From assembly GCA_025463135.1 (NCBI GenBank), contig JAOAPY010000001.1, positions 46,704 to 110,703 of the forward strand: a stretch of 64,000 bases of DNA, in the 5' to 3' direction. This DNA comes from Acidobacteriota bacterium. GTDB lineage: Bacteria > Acidobacteriota > Blastocatellia > Pyrinomonadales > Pyrinomonadaceae. This document shows positions 37,816 through 47,800 of the stretch, piece after piece. Both the position numbers and the translations under genes were made by a program. The notes below the pieces were generated by a model that searched no databases, had not been told where the DNA came from, and was given only the letters and a program-made list of their open reading frames with translations. Position 1 is the stretch's first letter. Each line of letters starts with the position of its first letter.

Positions 37816-38655
37816 TCAGTGTATGAAACGGATCGCCTGCGCCAGTCCGTCTGCGCCCACCAGAACGTCGGCCTTAACTCTTTCACTGGTCCGATCGATG
37901 TTTACCGGCAGACCAAATCTGGCCACTGCGGAACGGGGCAACTCAACGCGTAACAATTGGCCTCCGTCCTGCAAATTCGGCCCGGTACCGTAGCCGATGG
38001 GGAAAAAGTCCGTCGCGACTTCTTTGGTCGCTTCGGTGTTCTCCGCGGCGTTCGCAGCGACAGCCGTGGCGTTCGCAGATTCATTCAAGTGCTTGCCACT
38101 GGATCGCAGCGACGCCAAAGAGTTGCGTGGCTTCCGATGCGGCGTCCGAACAGCTGTTAAGGTTTCAAGCGGTTTGGATTCCAGCGCGGACGCCTTTTCA
38201 ATGTCTGACCGTATGTTCCCGGTGTCGACCGCCTTGCCGGTCCAGGTGCTTGCCAGCAGTGGTCGCGAACCATTATCCAGGCGGGCGCGCACGACCAAGA
38301 TTCCAAATACAAGCAACAGGGCGGCAGCAATGGCGGCGAGCCAATAACTCGATCGCGCTGGTGTTACTGGAAAGGGTCGCACCACAGGTATAACTTTGTC
38401 TCGCTCACGAAACGCCGCTAACATTTTTTCTTCAAACTCAGCCGGAGCCGCCAGGGTGTTCATATCCTGGGCCAGATCTCTGAGCCCCAAAGTCAAGCGC
38501 TTCTCTTCTTCCCACCGCGCGGCGCAACTAACGCACTCGTCCGCGTGGGCCAGGACCTGCCTTCGTTCGTTAACTTCCATTAGTGGTACTGCAGCGACCT
38601 CCTGTTGCTCGCGAGCCAATTCATTCGCTGCTGCTAAAAACTTTTCACAATTCAT
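37816..38655 (-). CDS. Membrane anti-sigma factor (zf-HC2)
   Basis: 279 aa. Zinc site near the start (MNCEKF ... AHADECVSCAARW; HxxxCxxC), one transmembrane helix (SYWLAAIAAALLLVFGILVVRA, about 104-125), a linker, and a periplasmic C-terminal domain ending in a TonB-like fold (PVNIDRTSERVKADVLVGADGLAQAIRF). ATG at 38655 is inside the sigma stop (ATGA). It should hold the sigma factor at the membrane until a signal arrives. Confidence 0.88.
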   Translation of the reverse strand: MNCEKFLAAANELAREQQEVAAVPLMEVNERRQVLAHADECVSCAARWEEEKRLTLGLRDLAQDMNTLAAPAEFEEKMLAAFRERDKVIPVVRPFPVTPARSSYWLAAIAAALLLVFGILVVRARLDNGSRPLLASTWTGKAVDTGNIRSDIEKASALESKPLETLTAVRTPHRKPRNSLASLRSSGKHLNESANATAVAANAAENTEATKEVATDFFPIGYGTGPNLQDGGQLLRVELPRSAVARFGLPVNIDRTSERVKADVLVGADGLAQAIRFIH

Positions 38656-39269
38656 GCAAAACACCTCGCTTGTTTGACGCTGTCCGCGACCGGCTCTTCA
38701 GTCCGCTCAGGTCGCAGCTTCTCAATTAACATCGCGCGTGCCCGGTGCAATCTGGAGCGCACAGTGCCGATCGCGCAATCCAGAACGCTCGCGGCATCTG
38801 CATAACTCAAGTCCTGTAGTTCACAAAGGACGATTACTTCCCGATAGCGGGCCGGCAGGCTCAAAACCGCGCGCCGAACAGAATCGATTGTTTCGCCGCG
38901 GGACAATTCATCAAGGGGACTGTCGCCGGCGACAACTGCATCAGCAGCAGGACCACTCGCGAGGTCATCGTCAATCGACACATAGAATTGCTCGCGGCCC
39001 AATCGTTGTCGCACCAGGTTGCGTGCCACGCCAAACATGAAGGCGCCGACTGATCCACGGGCCGCGTCGTACCCCATACCATCACGCATCAAGATCATGA
39101 AGACTTCCTGTGTTACATCTTCTGAAAGCGCCGGTGACCCACTCATTTGTAGAGCAAAGCGATAGATGCCGCCCTGACGCCGGCGATAAAGCGTGACAAA
39201 GGCTTCCTCGTCACCGCCGAGCATCGAGCTCAATAGCTCATTATCTGTAGGTTTTAGGGCGGTCATCAT
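38652..39269 (-). CDS. ECF RNA polymerase sigma factor
   Basis: 205 aa. Region 2 (YRRRQGGIYRFALQMSG; ALSEDVTQEVFM) and region 4 (LPARYREVIVLCELQDLSYADAASVLDCAIGTVRSRLHRAR) are complete; length fits an ECF sigma with its anti-sigma coupled downstream by a 4-base overlap. It recruits RNA polymerase to an envelope-stress-like regulon, by family inference. Confidence 0.93.
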   Translation of the reverse strand: MMTALKPTDNELLSSMLGGDEEAFVTLYRRRQGGIYRFALQMSGSPALSEDVTQEVFMILMRDGMGYDAARGSVGAFMFGVARNLVRQRLGREQFYVSIDDDLASGPAADAVVAGDSPLDELSRGETIDSVRRAVLSLPARYREVIVLCELQDLSYADAASVLDCAIGTVRSRLHRARAMLIEKLRPERTEEPVADSVKQARCFA

Positions 39270-39338
39270 TGATAGATTGGCCAGCTTCCATGTTTAATTC
39301 GGCTGGCGAGCTCCGAAAGTTCCAAAAAGTCGGGAATT

Positions 39339-39423
39339 GTCCGACAAACATCTCTTTGTCGTTTGTTTGAGCTCGTGGATTTTGAAAAGTTACATATCGA
39401 CAAACTGATGAAGTTTGTTGGAC
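39339..39423. repeat. GTCCGACAAACA...TGTTTGTTGGAC element
   Basis: TTGTCCGACAAACATCTCTTTGTCG and, inverted, ATATCGACAAACTGATGAAG with TTTGTTGGAC. Another member of the 9309 family. Confidence 0.6.
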
Positions 39424-39425
39424 TC

Positions 39426-39998
39426 TTACTCAAACTGTTTGCGAAACTGCGGCGAGGCGCGGCGCAGGTCCAGCCAGTCAGCAAACAATTCCGGCGTGCG
39501 CAGCCAAACCTCCAGCCAGGCGGCGATCTCTTTGGCTTCGGCGCGGTCCGATTCGGAAATCACTCGGCCGGCGGATACCAACAACCGATCCTGGCGGCTC
39601 AGGGCCACGGCATCGCGCAAATCACGCCATCCATTTCTGTCCTCGCGCTGGGCCAGTTCCCTTCTCAATCGTTCGCACTCGGTCATCGTCTCGCAGGCCG
39701 CTGAAAAGTTCGCAAAGTTCAGCGGATACACTGCGAGGCGCGCCAGCTTGCGTTCGCGCCATTTCGCATCGCACTCCAGGACCTCTGGATGGCGCAAGTG
39801 GGCGCCTTCATCGGCCAGCAGGCGCGCGATCGCGGCGGGACTGTCGACGGCGCTGTCACCGAATCGCTTTGCGACCGCAACCTGGATTTGTTTCAGTTCT
39901 TTCGCGCCGACAGATTCGCAATCCAGACTCTCCCACACCGCCAGTATGAGGTCGAGCTTCGTGTGTGCCTGATCTGTATCTATCTGCATATTAGGCAT
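39426..39998 (-). CDS. Conserved-looking unknown protein
   Basis: 190 aa (an ATG 12 bases downstream at 39986 is also possible), soluble and helical. KLDLILAVWESLDCESVGAKELKQIQVAVAKRFGDSAVDSPAAIARLLADEGAHLRHPEVLE reads like the N-terminal helix bundle of acidobacterial orphan proteins. No domain recognised. Confidence 0.6.
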   Translation of the reverse strand: MPNMQIDTDQAHTKLDLILAVWESLDCESVGAKELKQIQVAVAKRFGDSAVDSPAAIARLLADEGAHLRHPEVLECDAKWRERKLARLAVYPLNFANFSAACETMTECERLRRELAQREDRNGWRDLRDAVALSRQDRLLVSAGRVISESDRAEAKEIAAWLEVWLRTPELFADWLDLRRASPQFRKQFE

Positions 39999-40230
39999 TG
40001 CTCAAGGCACTAATTGGCTAATTTAGCCGCGCGGTGTTCAAGGACGAGCGGCATGGCCAGACCACAGCCTTGCGGAAAAATGTGCGGTGTCCTACGCTCA
40101 ATGTGTTCCTGTGATCATACATACGCGAAGGATTGAAAGATTCCGTGTGGATGCGACCATACATCTCGAATGCAATTCTAGGTCGGTGTTACAACAAACG
40201 CGAACGGCCAGCCGGATGCGGAGATCGTTA

Positions 40231-41574
40231 ATGCGAATTATTAATCACTCCTCAACGTTGAACGCGCTGTTAATGCTCGTACTCCTAACCGCAACCGCTT
40301 CACCTTCACTGGTCGCGCAACAACCGGCTGAAGAAAGTACCAAGCTCGCGAAGATCGAGTTCCAGGGCCTGAAGCGATTGACCGCGGAGGAGTTGATAAA
40401 GGTCAGCGGCCTGGAGCTCGGACAGCCCCTGGACATTGGGGCGCTCGATGCCGCCGCGCAACGCTTGCTCGACAGCGGCCTGGTACACCGGCTTAGTTAT
40501 CACTTGCAAACCAAAGCCGGCATGGCGAACGTCACGTTTCAGATTGAAGAAGGTCGCGGGGGCCAATCCGCAGTCATCTTCGACAACTTTATCTGGTTCA
40601 CCGACGACGAGCTCGGCGATGCCGTGCGCCGCGAGGTACCAACTTTTAATGGCGCCGCGCCCAACGCCGGGAACATGACCGATGCAATTACCCGCGCCCT
40701 CCAGAGACTCCTCAGCGAACGCAAGATCGCCGGCACCATAGATTACCTGCCTGGCGAAAACGCCGATCACACAAAGTTGGAACACATTTTTTCGATCAAG
40801 GGCGTACGTCTTCCCATCTGCACCGTGCACTACCCCGGCGCCCACAGCGTGGACGAGGAAAAGTTGATTAAGCAATCGCGGGAGTTGTTGGGTACCGACT
40901 ATTCGCGACGCTATGCCGACTTGTTCGTCCTCAGTAATCTTTTTCCCATCTATCGCGAGTTGGGACAACTTCGCGCCAGCTTTGGCCGGCCGCAAGCGCG
41001 GTCCCAAACTATGGCGAATTGCAAGGATGGAGTTGAGCTAACGATAGCTATCGAAGAAGGCGCGATCTATGTCTGGGACAAATCTGAGTGGACTGGAAAC
41101 CAGGTGCTGACACGACAGGAATTGGACGCGGCTCTGGCAATGAAACCGGGCGAGATAGCCAACGGTATCAAGTTTGACAAGGGCGTTGCCGCCGCGCTCA
41201 AGGCCTATGCGCGAAAGGGATATCTCGGCGCCCTGATTCGCCCACAGCCGGAGTTTGACGATGCCGCGCGCAGGGTTGCTTATCAAATGGAAGTCAAAGA
41301 GGGCCCGCAATATCACATGGGCACCCTGACCATAAAAGGGTTTTCCGACAACCTGGGAAATTATCTGCGTGGCAAGTGGGAAATGAAGGGCGGCGACGTC
41401 TATGATCAGGGATATGTTGAGGAATTTTTCAAGACAGACTTCCGGGAAATAATGCGGAAGGTTTTTGAAGAGCGACAGCAGCAGGGACGACCCAACCCAA
41501 AGAAGATCACCACCGAGCAGCATGCGAATCGAAATACCTTTACTGTCGATATTACATTCGAGCTTGGCGATTAG
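40231..41574 (+). CDS. POTRA-domain protein without barrel
   Basis: 447 aa from ATG 40231, chosen because of GGAG at 40219 and the signal peptide TLNALLMLVLLTATASPSLVA. Two or three POTRA domains can be seen: IEFQGLKRLTAEELIKVSGLELGQPLDIGALDAAAQRLLDSGL at the start and another near WTGNQVLTRQELDAAL. It ends after the last POTRA and has no 16-strand barrel. Periplasmic; it might assist BamA-like assembly or have a private role. Confidence 0.85.
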   Translation: MRIINHSSTLNALLMLVLLTATASPSLVAQQPAEESTKLAKIEFQGLKRLTAEELIKVSGLELGQPLDIGALDAAAQRLLDSGLVHRLSYHLQTKAGMANVTFQIEEGRGGQSAVIFDNFIWFTDDELGDAVRREVPTFNGAAPNAGNMTDAITRALQRLLSERKIAGTIDYLPGENADHTKLEHIFSIKGVRLPICTVHYPGAHSVDEEKLIKQSRELLGTDYSRRYADLFVLSNLFPIYRELGQLRASFGRPQARSQTMANCKDGVELTIAIEEGAIYVWDKSEWTGNQVLTRQELDAALAMKPGEIANGIKFDKGVAAALKAYARKGYLGALIRPQPEFDDAARRVAYQMEVKEGPQYHMGTLTIKGFSDNLGNYLRGKWEMKGGDVYDQGYVEEFFKTDFREIMRKVFEERQQQGRPNPKKITTEQHANRNTFTVDITFELGD

Positions 41575-41658
41575 CAGTTTGCAACGCAACCTGTTAGTTT
41601 GCGAGGCACGCAACCATTCGCGCTAATCTATTCGCACACGAAAGTCCGCCCCTTGATC

Positions 41659-42735
41659 ATGAAGACTTTCACCGAACCAGAATCAAATAGCACCATACCT
41701 GCGCAGGCGGCGCGGGAGTTCCTGGCACACATCTCGGCGATCTTTGCCGGCAAGCCTTTTATCCCTCATCGTTTCTTTACCAGCGGGCATGCGCAGACCC
41801 TGGTGGCTTATGCATGGCCCCGTCGCTCTCGTTTGCAGGTCAAGGATGAGGAGCGTCTGTTTAAGATTGGACCTGACGTCAGGCTCCTGGCCCACTGTCG
41901 CTGGCAGTCCGACCGCCGGGCCGCCCCGACGTTGCTGCTTTGGCATGGCATGGAGGGTTCCACTGAGTCCGTTTACATGCTCGCCATCGCCAAAAAAGCT
42001 TTTCGTGATGGCTTTAATGTGGTGCGGGTGAACCTGCGCAACTGCGGCGGCACGGAACATCTGACACCCACGCTATATCACGGCGGACTGAGTGAAGACC
42101 TGGCAGCCATCACCAGCCAACTGATTGAGCATGACGGCTTGCGTCGCATCTTTATGATCGGTTATTCGCTCGGCGGCAATTTGGTCTTAAAACTGGCCGG
42201 CGAATACGCTGAGAATCCACCGCCGGAACTTATTGGCATTTGCGCGGTGTCGCCCTCGGTCGATCTCAGCGCCAGCGCCAACGCCATCGATAAGCGCTCA
42301 AACTGGATTTATCATCGAGACTTTCTGCGCCGGCTGCGCAAACGCATTTACGTCAAGCAGAAGCTTTATCCCCATCTTTATGACGTCAGCAAAATGAAAT
42401 CCGTGCGCACGATCCGTGATTTTGACGAGAACTTCACGGCTGTGGCCCACGGTTTCAGCGGCGCCGACGAGTACTATGAGAAGTCGAGCTCGATCCGTTT
42501 AATGGACCGCATCCGCATTCCCACGCTGATTATTCATGCGCAAGATGATCCCTTCATTCCCTTCGCGCCGCTGCAGAGTCCGGCGGTGGCTGATAATCCC
42601 TACATCCTGTTCCTGGCGACCAAGCGTGGCGGTCATGTCGCGTTTGTCGGCGAAGAACCGGATGACGAGGATCGCTTCTGGGCCGAGAATCGCGCGGTTG
42701 AGTTCTGCAAGTTGGCGCATGATCACTTTGGATGA
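41659..42735 (+). CDS. Alpha/beta hydrolase, YheT family
   Basis: 358 aa from ATG 41659. FFTSGHAQTLVAYAW and NLRNCGGTEHLTPTLYHGG are YheT/EMB8 landmarks; the nucleophile elbow is GYSLGGN, the acid in AQDDPFIPF and the His in KRGGHVAFVG. Such enzymes hydrolyse esters; substrate unknown. Follows the POTRA gene by 84 bases in the same direction. Confidence 0.9.
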   Translation: MKTFTEPESNSTIPAQAAREFLAHISAIFAGKPFIPHRFFTSGHAQTLVAYAWPRRSRLQVKDEERLFKIGPDVRLLAHCRWQSDRRAAPTLLLWHGMEGSTESVYMLAIAKKAFRDGFNVVRVNLRNCGGTEHLTPTLYHGGLSEDLAAITSQLIEHDGLRRIFMIGYSLGGNLVLKLAGEYAENPPPELIGICAVSPSVDLSASANAIDKRSNWIYHRDFLRRLRKRIYVKQKLYPHLYDVSKMKSVRTIRDFDENFTAVAHGFSGADEYYEKSSSIRLMDRIRIPTLIIHAQDDPFIPFAPLQSPAVADNPYILFLATKRGGHVAFVGEEPDDEDRFWAENRAVEFCKLAHDHFG

Positions 42736-42829
42736 TTTCCACGATCCGTTCGGGCCAACCCGCGCCATAACCGCTCTGTGAGAATGAGATGAAGAAGCCC
42801 TTTCTCGAGTTGATCAGATCCTTAAGTTT

Positions 42830-43978
42830 ATGACAGAACTTGCATATCCGGCCGCACGCTCGGTCGCCGCCACAGTGCAGGCTTACTTTGCCCGCAACCT
42901 CGCATCAGCGCGCCAACACGGGCCAAAGAAGTTAGCACCGGAACCGGATGCCGCCGCCGTCGAAGCCATTATCGACGCCGCGTTCTGGGCCAGCTTGCGA
43001 CGCGAGGAGGGTTATTCTCCAAAGATATCTCTCGCTTTCCTCCCTCCCGAGCAGGCGGGTGAACCATTGCAGTTCCAGCGTCAGCTTCCCTTAACGCCCC
43101 AGGTGCTTACGCGTTTGGCTCCAGCAGTCGAACGTCCAGGCATCCATCTCGGCGTCTGGCGCGTACCAGGCGACAGCACCGAATTACGCGTCTGGGGAAC
43201 CACGCGAGAAATTCCAAAACTCTGTTTCGTGCTCGAGGTCATCGAACCCGGCTTGCTGGTGATCAAATATCGCCGTGGCCAGGAGACGGGCAAGTACATA
43301 AACGTTGTCGTTCTCAAAGGCGATCAAATCAAAGTGCTGGACGAACGGGGAACGACCCTGCCTGACTGTCCTGACCTGCTGACGTCGCTGCTGGATTTCG
43401 GCTCGCCGACCGCCAGGACCGATTCCGTAAATGTGCTGGTCCAACTCGCAGTATCCATGCGCGCGCATGGACGTGGGGGGTCGCTACTCGTGGTGCCTCA
43501 GGGTTCTGCTGTCTGGCGCGAGTCCATCCTGCAACCGGTGTCCTACGCGGTGTCGCCACCTTTCTCAGAACTTGCGGGGCTGATGCGACAGGAACTGAGC
43601 GCGCGCGAAGAGTCAACCTGGCAGGAAGAATTTATTGATGCGGTTGACGCGATTGCCGGACTGACCGCGGTCGACGGAGCGGCGCTGATTACCGATCAGT
43701 ATGAGTTGCTGGCGTTTGGCGCGAAGATCGGGCGGCGCGACGGAGGGGTTCGAGTTGAACAGGTGATCGTCACGGAGCCTATCGTCGGCGGTATGCCCGC
43801 AGTGGTCCAGCCGTTGGAACTTGGCGGCACCAGGCATTTGTCCGCTGCCCAATTCGTACAGGACCAGCACGGCTCTCTGGCGCTCGTGGCTTCACAGGAT
43901 GGTCGCTTCACGGTCTTTGCCTGGTCGCCCTGCGAGGAATTAGTCCACGCCCATCGCGTGGAGACCCTGCTGCTGTGA
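42830..43978 (+). CDS. DACNV-type sensor domain protein
   Basis: 382 aa. The C-terminal third resembles diadenylate cyclases: DGA (282-284, in VDGAALITDQYELLAFGAKI) and GTRH (333-336, in LGGTRHLSAAQFV) are kept, but the catalytic RHR is replaced by RHL. This fits the DACNV group, which is thought to bind but not make a nucleotide. The N-terminal part (about 1-210) is mixed alpha/beta. No transmembrane segment. ATG at 42830 lacks a clear Shine-Dalgarno. Confidence 0.75.
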   Translation: MTELAYPAARSVAATVQAYFARNLASARQHGPKKLAPEPDAAAVEAIIDAAFWASLRREEGYSPKISLAFLPPEQAGEPLQFQRQLPLTPQVLTRLAPAVERPGIHLGVWRVPGDSTELRVWGTTREIPKLCFVLEVIEPGLLVIKYRRGQETGKYINVVVLKGDQIKVLDERGTTLPDCPDLLTSLLDFGSPTARTDSVNVLVQLAVSMRAHGRGGSLLVVPQGSAVWRESILQPVSYAVSPPFSELAGLMRQELSAREESTWQEEFIDAVDAIAGLTAVDGAALITDQYELLAFGAKIGRRDGGVRVEQVIVTEPIVGGMPAVVQPLELGGTRHLSAAQFVQDQHGSLALVASQDGRFTVFAWSPCEELVHAHRVETLLL

Positions 43979-43982
43979 TTTG

Positions 43983-44010
43983 TCCTGGGACCGCACGCTT
44001 CCAGCGGGCC
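43983..44010. repeat. CCTGGGACCGCACGC remnant
   Basis: Left half of the 33281 element, immediately after the DACNV stop codon. Confidence 0.5.
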
Positions 44011-44065
44011 GTCGCCGGGAAATCAAGCACCTGCTGTCCGGACCTCTCGACGTAGGCGGCAATTA

Positions 44066-44848
44066 TTATTTTTCGATGCGCTTCAACAGACGCGTGGCGT
44101 GGTTGCGCGCGATCAGCGGCAGATGTTCATCCACCGTCAGCTCACGCAACAACGGAACAAGTTGGTAGGGGTCGGAAAGACCGTTGCGGGTGAGCAGCAT
44201 TTCAAACAGCTCTAAAAGTTTGGGAGCATTCAACGGTTGATTCTCACGCGCGACCGCGATATCGAACACCAGCACCGCCTGATCGGCAACTCGCCGGTAT
44301 TCAGTTATCAAGGCGGAGGCCTGCTTGTTGTTGGTCCAATTAAACTCCGCCGTGCGCTTACGCTTGCCATCATCCATTTGCACCTTCATGGTGCCCAGAT
44401 GGGGAAACTGTTTGTCGGCTTGATAGTTTTCCGCGGAGTCGAGGAAATGCAAATCGCTCCACAGACCCAGAATCCTTCCCAACGCTGCCGTCGATAACTC
44501 AACGGGCTCGACGATCGAAGCAGTCTCACCCAGTTTTTCAAAAGTGATCTTGCCGCGACCAATTGCGTCATGCTCAATCACGATATGCGAAATGGTAAAC
44601 TGCGGCTGCGTGAATTCGTAGGAATACCTGGTCGGGTCGGGTGGCCTCTTATTTTCCTCGCGCCGGGCGGGCCTCGTCGGTGTAGGTTCCTGACGCACAT
44701 TACTCTTGACGTTAGCGCCGGGATCTACCTGCACATCCTGCTGACGAGCGGCCGGCGGGCGCGCTTGTCCCATAGCGAAAACCGCCACGCCCGAAATCAC
44801 AAGCGCGGCGGAGATTATTCGCGATATCAGTGGTTGCTTACTGCTCAT
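44066..44848 (-). CDS. Secreted protein coupled to smc
   Basis: 260 aa. Signal peptide SRIISAALVISGVAVFAMGQA is followed by a Pro/Arg-rich linker and a body without recognised domain (FDIAVARENQPLNAPKLLELFEMLLTR). Its ATG overlaps the smc stop (ATGA, 44845-44848), so it is translated with smc. A secreted protein behind a chromosome-segregation gene is unusual. Confidence 0.75.
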   Translation of the reverse strand: MSSKQPLISRIISAALVISGVAVFAMGQARPPAARQQDVQVDPGANVKSNVRQEPTPTRPARREENKRPPDPTRYSYEFTQPQFTISHIVIEHDAIGRGKITFEKLGETASIVEPVELSTAALGRILGLWSDLHFLDSAENYQADKQFPHLGTMKVQMDDGKRKRTAEFNWTNNKQASALITEYRRVADQAVLVFDIAVARENQPLNAPKLLELFEMLLTRNGLSDPYQLVPLLRELTVDEHLPLIARNHATRLLKRIEK

Positions 44849-47800
44849 TCAAACTTAACGGAAACAAGTTTCGAGACACCGACATCTTCCATGGTTACGC
44901 CATAGAGGGCTTTGGCCATTTCCATCGTGCGCTTGTTATGCGTGATAACGATGAATTGCGTGTTCGCGGACATCTGCACGACCTTATCAGTAAACCGTCC
45001 CACGTTCGCTTCGTCAAGTGGCGCATCGACTTCGTCCAGCAGACAGAAAGGCGCCGGACGATAGTGAAAGATTCCCAGGACCAACGCCAGAGCCGCCATG
45101 GCCTTTTCGCCGCCTGACAGCAACAGGACATTCTGTAATCGTTTCCCGGGCGGTTGTGCGATCACGTCAATGCCGGACTCGAGCACGTCGTCGGCGTCGA
45201 TCAGGCTCATCTCGCCCCGACCACCGCCGAACAACTCCTGGAACAACTCGCCAAAGTTACGATTGATCTGTTCAAAAGCAACGCGGAATCGTTCACGTGA
45301 ACGGCGCTTGATCTCGCGCAGAGCTTCATCGGTGGAGTGAATCCCCTGAACAATATCCTGGCGCTGGGCCGTCAAGAACAAGAGGCGCTCTTCGGATTCT
45401 GACAGCTCTTCCAACGCCATCATATTCACCGCCCCAAAACCTTCAAGCCGCGCTCGCAACTCTTCCACCCGCGTATGACCGGCATCGAGATCGAAACCCT
45501 CCGGCAGGGGATGCTCACGGGCCAGCTCTTCAAGGGACTGACTCAATTCGGCCGCGCAATTTTCATGAACAAAAGAAAGGCGAGCCTGAGCTTCAGCGCG
45601 CTGCACCTCAATCGCTGCCCGCGAGTCCCGTACTTCGGCTGCCCGGCGATTCAGTTCCGATAGGGCCGCTGAAAGTTGATCGGCCCTGGTGCGCGCCTGT
45701 GCGAGCTGGGCCGTCGCCTCGCCAATCTGCTGTTCTTCGCGGGCGCGTTCTTCGCCCGCCAGGGCCATTCGTCCGTCGATCTCTTCGATCGATTGGCCCA
45801 GTTCAGTCAGCCGGCTGGTGATCTCAACTAATTCCAATGAATGGCGCTCAACTCTGGCATTGACTTCGGTGCCTTCAGCCTCGAGCCGTCTTAACTCTGC
45901 TGCCGTGGCCCGGCGCCGTTCAACTGCAGCCGCGGCCACCGCGCGTTGGGCGCCCAGGCCTTCATTTTGAACTTCGGCGGCACGACGGGCTTCCGCCAAA
46001 AGCAAGGACGCGCTGTTAACCGTTTCAGTCGCGGCCAGGCGGGCCGTTTCCGCTGCCTCTGCATCCGCCAAAGCCTTGAGACGTTTCCGGGCCAGATCAT
46101 TCCGCTCGTCCTGCAAACGCTCGGTGTCGTCCGCGACTACACGCAGATGACGCTCGGCCCGTTCGATCTCCTGGGCCAATCCGCCGGCCGTCAGTTCGCG
46201 GGTCATAGCTTCCCGTTCTTCGCGACCGAGGGCTTCGTTAAGATCCACCACGTGATCTTCCAAATCTACCAAACGCGCGCGAGCTTCATTGACGGCGCGT
46301 TCAGCGATGGCCAGTTCAGCACTGAAAGCATCAGCGCGTGCCTCAAGCTCGCGCAGTTCGCGTTTGAATGCCAGAAGGCCGGCGCCCTCTTCCAGGGCTC
46401 GGGCATCACCAGCGTTGACCAACTGCCCGCTGGCCACCCAATCGCCATTCAAGGTCACGTAGATTTCGCCGGTGTTGAGCGATCTGCTCATGGCGTCATC
46501 GAGATTGCTCGCCAGGCGCGCATTCATCTTCGGCGCCATCGTGCGGTTGAGAATTGCGGAAAGCTCTGTCGACGCGCCGAGTAAATCACCGATTCTCAGG
46601 TTCTCGAGCGCTTCGTCCGCAAATGAGATTGCCGCGGGAGCGCGTTCCGCAATTTCGAACGTCACCCCTATTTCGTCACTGCCCCCATGCAACCCGGCAA
46701 CCAGAAAACTTGCCCGGCCGGCATTGTTCTCGCGCAACCAGCGAGCAGCGCGCACGGCATCGTCCGGCGTGGGCACAACGACTGCTTGCAGCGAGGCGCC
46801 GAAAACTCCTTCAACTGCACGTTCCCATTTCGCCTCGACGTTTAGGTGGTCGGCGAGCGTGCCAAGAAAATGAAAATCTCGAGGCGTTTCCGTCTGCGCC
46901 AGGACGAATTGCACCGCTGAAGAATAGTAGGCGCGACGTTCGTCAAGTTCTTTTAAGCTTTCCAGCCGGTGTTTGGTACGGGAATACTCGTCGCGGACGC
47001 GCGTTACTTCAGCATCCGTATCGCTTACCGATTCGTGGCCCTGTACCACGGCGTCCACCGCTGCTGTCCGCTCGGCATTTAGTTTGGCGACATACTCGCG
47101 GGCGATACGAATTTCCTCGTCCAACTGGTCTGCCGCTTCTTTGTGTTGCGTGTATTGCGCAGCCGCTCGCTCCCCTTCGTGAGCCAATCCTTCCGCTTGC
47201 AGCGCCAATCGTTCCAGGGTCCCTTCAAGTTGGCGAGCAATTTCGCGCAAGCGTTCGGCCACGGCTGTATGCGAGAGTAATTCACCGCGGGCGCGCTCGA
47301 TTTCTGCTTCCGCGCCCGCTGCCAGCGCCACCTTCTCGGCATAGGCCTCTTCAGCGGTCTGCAGGGACAGTGCGCTCTGTTCGCTCTCCATTCGCAGTCT
47401 GCCGTCCTGCTCGCTCAAGCGTTCGGTTTCTCGCCTGATCAGATCGAGCCGGTTCGAGAGCGCCTCAATTTCTGAACGGACGTCGGCACTGCGCTTGTTG
47501 AGCGTCGTAATCTGTTCCTGTTGATAAACTCGTTCGCGAGCTTCGCGGTCACGTTGCAGCGCCGCATCGGCTGCCGCGGCGCGGGCCTGGCTTAAATGAT
47601 CTTCGAGCCGTCGCGCTTCCTGCGTCGCACCGCGGGCCTCTTCTTCCTGTTGTGACAGCTCCACGGCGAGATTGCGTTCTTCCAGGCTTACTCGTTCCAG
47701 CTGTGATTGCGACTCGTCCAGCAATTGGACCAGTTTCCGATCCTCTGCAACATAAACGCCGCGCAGCAACTCGCGCAGTTCGTCGCGTTGCAGGTGATAG

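Noticed and set aside
46554..47438. 294-codon plus-strand ORF
   Set aside because: Mirror of the smc coiled-coil codons; Arg/Pro-rich low-complexity product.
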